From positions 1,531,580-1,595,579 of the forward strand of contig MNCI01027262.1 of the NCBI GenBank assembly GCA_015680685.1: DNA of 64,000 nucleotides, given 5' to 3'. A program made the translations under genes and the position numbers. Positions 58,770-64,000 of this stretch are shown piece by piece; positions within the stretch are counted from its first letter, which is position 1; each line of letters begins with the position of its first letter. Below the pieces are notes generated by a model that was not told the DNA's origin, searched no databases, and saw only the letters and a list, made by a program, of their open reading frames with translations. The DNA comes from Gnetum montanum. Lineage: Eukaryota > Streptophyta > Gnetopsida > Gnetales > Gnetaceae.

Positions 58770-59765
58770 TGATGCTAATACTCAAGTTACTATAAATTTT
58801 GGATTAATTTCCTCTTTTTCTCTTCAATGGTTAGTTCATCAAGGTTATATTCTAACTCCCTACCATTTTATTACTGCTACAAACTTTTATTCATATAATT
58901 TTTATTATTATTAACAACAGAATATCATTAAGGAAATTTCAATTGTTGATCAAAGTTTGTAATGGCTTAATATGCACTTTGCAAATGATTCCTTTTTTAT
59001 TATTAACAATTCTTTGTAATATATCAATTCTTTATTAGCTAGAGTGGAGAATTACTACATGTTATCCAGCTCTCATATCATTTAGAACAAATCAATTATT
59101 TATTGTAATGGTAATATTGATGAGTGGGTTACTCTCAAACTTTAGAAAATCTTGAAAAAAAGATTATATCTTTAAATTTTAAGAATACATTTTTCCTTTG
59201 AGTCAATCTTACTATGTTGTGGAATCATGTGGTTGATAAAATTGAAAGAAGCTTGATAAATAAAAGAAGAAAAGCCCATCCTTGCTAGCAAAGTTTTAGT
59301 TATTAAGTAGATGCTTTAATTAACTCATATTTATTACTTCACTTGTTGGGTTCCTTGTAAAACTTCCTTTGTTAAAATTGATGGTATTATCTATCAGCTT
59401 ATTTGGTTTAATAAGTAACATAAAAAATGATTTTCTAGAGTTGCTTCACATATTTGCACTAGTAGCAAAAAAGATAGAAGACTTGGTCTTATTAATTATT
59501 ATAACTAGGTTCTTTTATTTGCAAAAAAATAGATTACAAAGTACATTAATGAAGATAATGTTTGGATGTTCCTTTTAACAAATATATTTTTGCAAGGAAA
59601 TTCTCAAAATGATAACAATTGTTCTACTAATAACTTTCTTTATTGTCTTCTTTTCCTCAAGACATTTCTATTCTTTATGCACCAGTTCTTAAACAAATTG
59701 AAAAACATGGTGCAAACTTACTAAGTATTAGAATTATGATCATATTATAGTTTTAGAAGATATAC
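58770..59765 (+). pseudogene. L1-like LINE reverse transcriptase, second half
   Basis: Reads INFGLISSFSLQWLVHQGYI, MHFANDSFFIINNSLQ-like (usual FADDT), ENYYMLSSSHII followed by KSIIYCNGN, the palm and thumb of a plant L1-type RT. Cut by the gap at 59778. It may be the same original element as 55931-56257 with other sequence between. Confidence 0.6.
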
Positions 59766-59777
59766 TTAAGCAAATTA

Positions 59778-60469
59778 NNNNNNNNNNNNNNNNNNNNNNN
59801 NNNNNNNNNNNNNNNNNNNNNNNNNNNNNNNNNNNNNNNNNNNNNNNNNNNNNNNNNNNNNNNNNNNNNNNNNNNNNNNNNNNNNNNNNNNNNNNNNNNN
59901 NNNNNNNNNNNNNNNNNNNNNNNNNNNNNNNNNNNNNNNNNNNNNNNNNNNNNNNNNNNNNNNNNNNNNNNNNNNNNNNNNNNNNNNNNNNNNNNNNNNN
60001 NNNNNNNNNNNNNNNNNNNNNNNNNNNNNNNNNNNNNNNNNNNNNNNNNNNNNNNNNNNNNNNNNNNNNNNNNNNNNNNNNNNNNNNNNNNNNNNNNNNN
60101 NNNNNNNNNNNNNNNNNNNNNNNNNNNNNNNNNNNNNNNNNNNNNNNNNNNNNNNNNNNNNNNNNNNNNNNNNNNNNNNNNNNNNNNNNNNNNNNNNNNN
60201 NNNNNNNNNNNNNNNNNNNNNNNNNNNNNNNNNNNNNNNNNNNNNNNNNNNNNNNNNNNNNNNNNNNNNNNNNNNNNNNNNNNNNNNNNNNNNNNNNNNN
60301 NNNNNNNNNNNNNNNNNNNNNNNNNNNNNNNNNNNNNNNNNNNNNNNNNNNNNNNNNNNNNNNNNNNNNNNNNNNNNNNNNNNNNNNNNNNNNNNNNNNN
60401 NNNNNNNNNNNNNNNNNNNNNNNNNNNNNNNNNNNNNNNNNNNNNNNNNNNNNNNNNNNNNNNNNNNNN
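59778..60469. other. Assembly gap (692 N)
   Basis: Run of N. Confidence 1.
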
Positions 60470-61159
60470 AATTAATTTATTTTCTATAGTATTAATTCCT
60501 TTTGTTTTGGAGGTTCAAGGATGGAAAGCTTTATGCTTCTATTGCAATTTTTTCATTATTTCTAATTAATGTGTTCTTTTTTTTAGAGAGAGTTTTACCT
60601 TTCTCTTTATAAGAAACCCTTTAGTAAAAAATGAAAACCCATGAGGGTGCTTCTAAATAAGTGCAAGGCTTAATTCTTTTCCTACTGAGAGAGGAGGTTT
60701 CCCAAAATTGATTGTAACAATAAAAACATAAAAAGGCAATCCTTAAGCCCTTGGGATTTTTCTTTAGACCCTCTCTTTGGATATCCAATATACTTTGAAT
60801 TTTCCTTTATATTATCATTCATTTTTTGGCCCTGAAAAATTGCCTTGAATATGTCATCTTCTTTCTTTAATTTCATTGTATGGATGCTTAAACATTTCAT
60901 ACAAGTTGAAAAATTGAGACTATACAATAAATTAACATGAGAGATGAAATTTTTAATAAATTATTTTACATGTATATGTTCTTCAAAAATTTGTCGTGGA
61001 TTTTTTTGCCCTATTTTTTTATTATAGTGGAGAAAAACTTCTAGAATCTCCTCATCATTACCTAAAATTCATTATTTTTGCCTCAATTCATCATATTCAT
61101 TAAAAGAAATGCAAAACTTGTCATCTCACTATAGACCTTCATCAAGATTTTCAAAGAAT
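60470..61159. other. Relic sequence after the gap
   Basis: AT-rich; no recognised gene. Near the start CTTTTGTTTTGGAGGTTCAAGGATGGAAAGC may be the LINE 3' part. Confidence 0.3.
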
Positions 61160-62250
61160 AGTGACGAATATATTAGTCAACAATGAAAATGTGCTAGATC
61201 TAACTAATTTTCATTTATCTACAACTGCTCATGTGCAAATTAAGAATAGGCCTACTTGTAGAAAACCTTGGTTTGGTGTGGACTCTTTGATAGCTCATAA
61301 AGATGTTATAGCTTCACATTTTGATGTTTCAATGCTAAAGAATTATAGAAGGCTAATTCACTTTTAAAAAATGAAAGTTCGTTGAAGAAGAGTAGGAAAG
61401 AATGGTTTGTGAAATTCACTCAAATCCAAAGAGCTTCTGGAATATATTCTGAGACAAAAAATGACATGGTTGGGATTTTTGGTTATCTACTATTCAAACT
61501 TTCTTCAATGAATCTTTTAATCAAAAGGCTACCTCTACTAAGAAAGATAATTCTAGTGTTCTTGAGTTATCCCTTGATGACATTTCTATAGGAATTCAAA
61601 GCTTATCTTCTGGGAAATGTACAAATGTTAATGAATTAATTACAAAGCTTATCAAATAGAATGGAAAGTAGATTGCAATATTCTTAATAAAGGGCTTGAA
61701 CATAGTTTGGATTACTCTTGGTGCTCTAGTCGAGCAATCTTACTTTTCAACAAAGGATATAGGATAAATCTTAATAATTGTAGATTGATTTCAATTAATT
61801 CAATTTTCACTAAGCTTTTGGGCTCTATTTTGGAGAATAAAATTAGTTCATGAGAAAAAAATGCAAGGTCTTCATACTTAGTCACAAGCAAGCTTCAAGA
61901 GGAATCATTATACTATATACCATCTAACAACTTTGTGTTATTATGTAGATAAAGCAAAAAGGCCTAACCATATGACTTTTATCTGTTTTGTTAATTTCTC
62001 CAAGACTTATGATTCTATTTCTTGAGATAAACTTTAAAAGAGACTGGATAGCATTAACATTCCACAAGATCTTCTTTTTTCTGATAAAATAATATATGAG
62101 ATGGTTAGAATTCTTATTGAAGATAATCTTGACAAAGAAAGAACAATTATCAAGAGCTTAGTTAAAGTTAAACAATGTTATCTTTTATCCCCTATAATTT
62201 CTGGCATATTCATAAATGGATTAGAGGAATGGATGCAAAATGCCTCTTAT
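61160..62250 (+). pseudogene. Non-L1-type LINE reverse transcriptase, copy 2
   Basis: Blocks in order: NRPTCRKPWFGVDSLIAHKD, NRKEWFVKFTQIQR-like, a stretch reading SINSIFTKLLGSILENKIS, NHYTIYHLTTLCYYVDKAKR, NHMTFICFVNFSKTYDS and LSPIISGIFINGLEEWMQNA. Domain order and motifs match copy 1 (57560-58390) and the RTE/CR1-like pattern. Broken by stops and shifts, and ended by the LTR that follows. Confidence 0.7.
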
Positions 62251-62269
62251 CATGATATTTTAGTTAATG

Positions 62270-63112
62270 AAGCATCTTCCTTGGGTTGCATCGATGAGAT
62301 GTCATCATCATGGTCAAATTGATGCTTGGTCTGATGCATTGACGTAACCCCATCAACACAATGTCTATCTTTGGAAATAAATATGCACTCACCAGCTACA
62401 TTTATGGTAATTCCATAGTTAGTATCATAGTGAAGCTCTTGTAGTTTTTCCTTATTAAAGTTAGAATATTTACTAAGTGTCCATAGTAGGAGTGAGAAGT
62501 GTATGAATATTTATTGAAGCACTAATGTACCTAAGCACTTTGATGTGATCAGCAATAAAGATGAGCTTTCTTCACAAACCTTGTAGCATTTGGAATTAGC
62601 TTAATGTTTACTTTAAATGCATTTATTATTTGATTAATTTACTTTAATGTATTAAATTGATTAATTAAATAACAATTAATTAAAGCACATAAGTATGATC
62701 ACTTCGAGCATACGTTTAATGCTTTGTAATCCTAGTACTGTCTAATGCTTGGTAACTTAGTAGCATTGCAATGTGTTTAGGATATGCATGAAAAGTGGGA
62801 AAAAATGCTTATGTTAGATTAGTTATACATTAGTTAGTTATTAGATTAGTTAAACATTTAATCACTTTATTTTCTAGCACTTGGACTACTTAAACAATAA
62901 AATATAAAATGATAAAAATCATATGCCTTGGTTACACTAACCATACACTTGCACCTCAAACGTAGAAATGAAATGATGACAATCATGATTTTTAGATTTA
63001 CTTCCTAGACCTAGTGTACTTAGAGGGCTAAAGTCTATGGAATTTGACCAAATCACTTAGTGAATGCTAGTGATTTGTATGGTTGGGTATAGGGTATACT
63101 CGCTGCTCATCA
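62270..63112 (+). mobile_element. Athila-type 5' LTR running into the last element
   Basis: Shares GGTTGCATCGATGA near its start and AATAAATATGCACTC (TATA, about 62380), ATTGAAGCACTAATGTACC and TGTATGGTTGGGTATAGGG with the LTRs at 42.2-42.9 and 50.2-51.2 kb. It ends CTGCTCATCA at 63112. The exact start is blurred by the LINE junction. Confidence 0.75.
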
Positions 63113-63113
63113 T

Positions 63114-63131
63114 TGGTGCCATTCTTGGGGA
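63114..63131 (+). promoter_or_regulatory. Primer-binding site, tRNA-Asp type
   Basis: TGGTGCCATTCTTGGGGA, one base after the LTR; a close variant of the Athila tRNA-Asp site. Confidence 0.75.
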
Positions 63132-63329
63132 CTTTAGTTAGCTGCATATGCTATCTAGGAGTTAGTAAAATCATTTAAAATAATAATAATATTAAAAGCA
63201 CACTATTTTTCTCTCAACTTGATATGAATTCTTCTCCCAAGGTAGATTCTCCACTACCATTCGAAAGCAAGTCAAATCAATAGAGGTGTGAAAAGTTAAA
63301 ATAGCCAATGCCCCAACAATGATAATTGT

Positions 63330-64000
63330 TATATACTTATCCCAATGAGTATGTGCCAAACTTCACCTTCATCATACATTAGGATGAATAGATGCAATGG
63401 AGGTACATGAAGAGCAACATTATGTTATCACCCAATTGATTAGTTCCTGTGATGCTGCTCCAAACTCTCATGAGACTGGGCATCCATAGGCTCAATGCTA
63501 AATACATTATGCAGGACCATGACTATCTGGATTATCATCTCATTGAGGCATAACAAAGGAAAGATTGGCAATAGGAGGCTCATTATAAAGCATCAAAACG
63601 AAAATAGTTCAATAACCACTTATTCCTACTAGGTCAAAAAGAAGGGGAGGATCCATTTTCTAGCGGTTCTCAATTCACAAACTCTTCTCCCCTTATCTTT
63701 GATGAGGGAAACTCAAACCACAACCTACAATCCACTATCAAAAATCTTGGTTTGAGCAAAAATAGGTCCCATGACCATGGGGGCTCAAAATGCAAGGCTA
63801 AATGTAAGAACTCGAACAAGTATCATAATGATGATAAACATGATGATCGTGGCTATGACCAACAAAGAGGGGATAATAGGCATCATGGTGGTGGTAGCCC
63901 TCCTTCCTCTTTACCTTCAACATCCTCATCTTCTTCCTCCCCTACCTTTGACTGAAGTCGTAGAGGATGTGACTATGATTTAGGTGATTGGTGGGACAAA
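63330..64000 (+). pseudogene. gag: Athila-type gag, running off the window
   Basis: The N-terminal block 63340-63440 (CCCAATGAGTATGTGCCAAA and following) and the Ser/Pro-rich stretch 63880-63955 (GGGSPPSSLPSTSSSSSSPT) match the gag copies at 43.2-43.8 and 40.2-41.0 kb. The His/Asp/Lys-rich part (DHGGSKCKAKCKN, YHNDDKHDDRGYDQQRGDNR) precedes it. Continues past 64000. Confidence 0.75.

Overview
The window is plant nuclear DNA, most likely from a gymnosperm (conifer-like). That guess rests on the content: about 64 kb holding one intact protein gene (a dirigent protein) and one tRNA gene. The rest is old, nested retroelements (Athila, Tat and other Ty3/gypsy, Ty1/copia, LINEs, SINE-like copies) that are heavily decayed and separated by AT-rich relic DNA. 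No bacterial, viral or organellar gene set is present.

Left part (1-11.5 kb): a decayed multi-exon gene on the minus strand (125-3750) begins with a domain resembling plant FCP1/NIF-type HAD phosphatases whose catalytic aspartates are lost. It continues into a long unrecognised region, a coiled-coil-like stretch and an acidic tail. Head-to-head with it lies a Tat-lineage Ty3/gypsy pol (4638-8105, plus) with RT, two RNase H domains and integrase, followed by a 30-bp tandem repeat and a probable 3' LTR (9.88-11.47 kb). No gag or protease is visible. The antisense gene may belong to this element; this is the most unusual item in the window.

11.5-18.4 kb: nested remains. Two minus-strand Athila 5' ends (LTR, tRNA-Asp-type primer site, gag) are followed by a minus-strand copia fragment with its 5' LTR, a gypsy RT fragment, and then a 5'-truncated dirigent pseudogene at a junction carrying three short tandem duplications. 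18.4-22.3 kb: a degenerate tandem repeat, tRNA-Ser(AGA) on the minus strand, two SINE-like copies of one family, and a possible host promoter/first exon.

22.3-29.5 kb: a nearly complete minus-strand copia element (LTRs, tRNA-iMet-type primer site, gag-PR-INT-RT-RNase H with a few breaks) lies next to the intact dirigent gene (28906-29454). 29.5-35.3 kb: no gene; a 76-bp duplication, a degenerate ~215-bp array and a tRNA-like SINE head.

35.3-51.2 kb: a plus-strand Athila relative (LTR, gag, extra coiled-coil ORF, LTR) carries inside its 5' LTR a minus-strand gag-protease-only Athila relative (35411-42221) flanked by the 5-bp duplication GTTTT. Both lack RT and integrase and share a noncoding block, which suggests a non-autonomous family. 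51.2-62.3 kb: relics, a GC-rich poly(A)-ended retroposon, and LINE fragments of two types (L1-like and a second, RTE/CR1-like type), interrupted by a 692-bp gap. 62.3-64 kb: the 5' end of another plus-strand Athila relative, running off the window.

In the coding relics whose stop codons I checked, nearly all premature stops are explained by C-to-T change (CAG/CAA to TAG/TAA, CGA to TGA), the pattern expected of methylated, silenced DNA. All assignments come from reading the sequence by eye; no database search was run.
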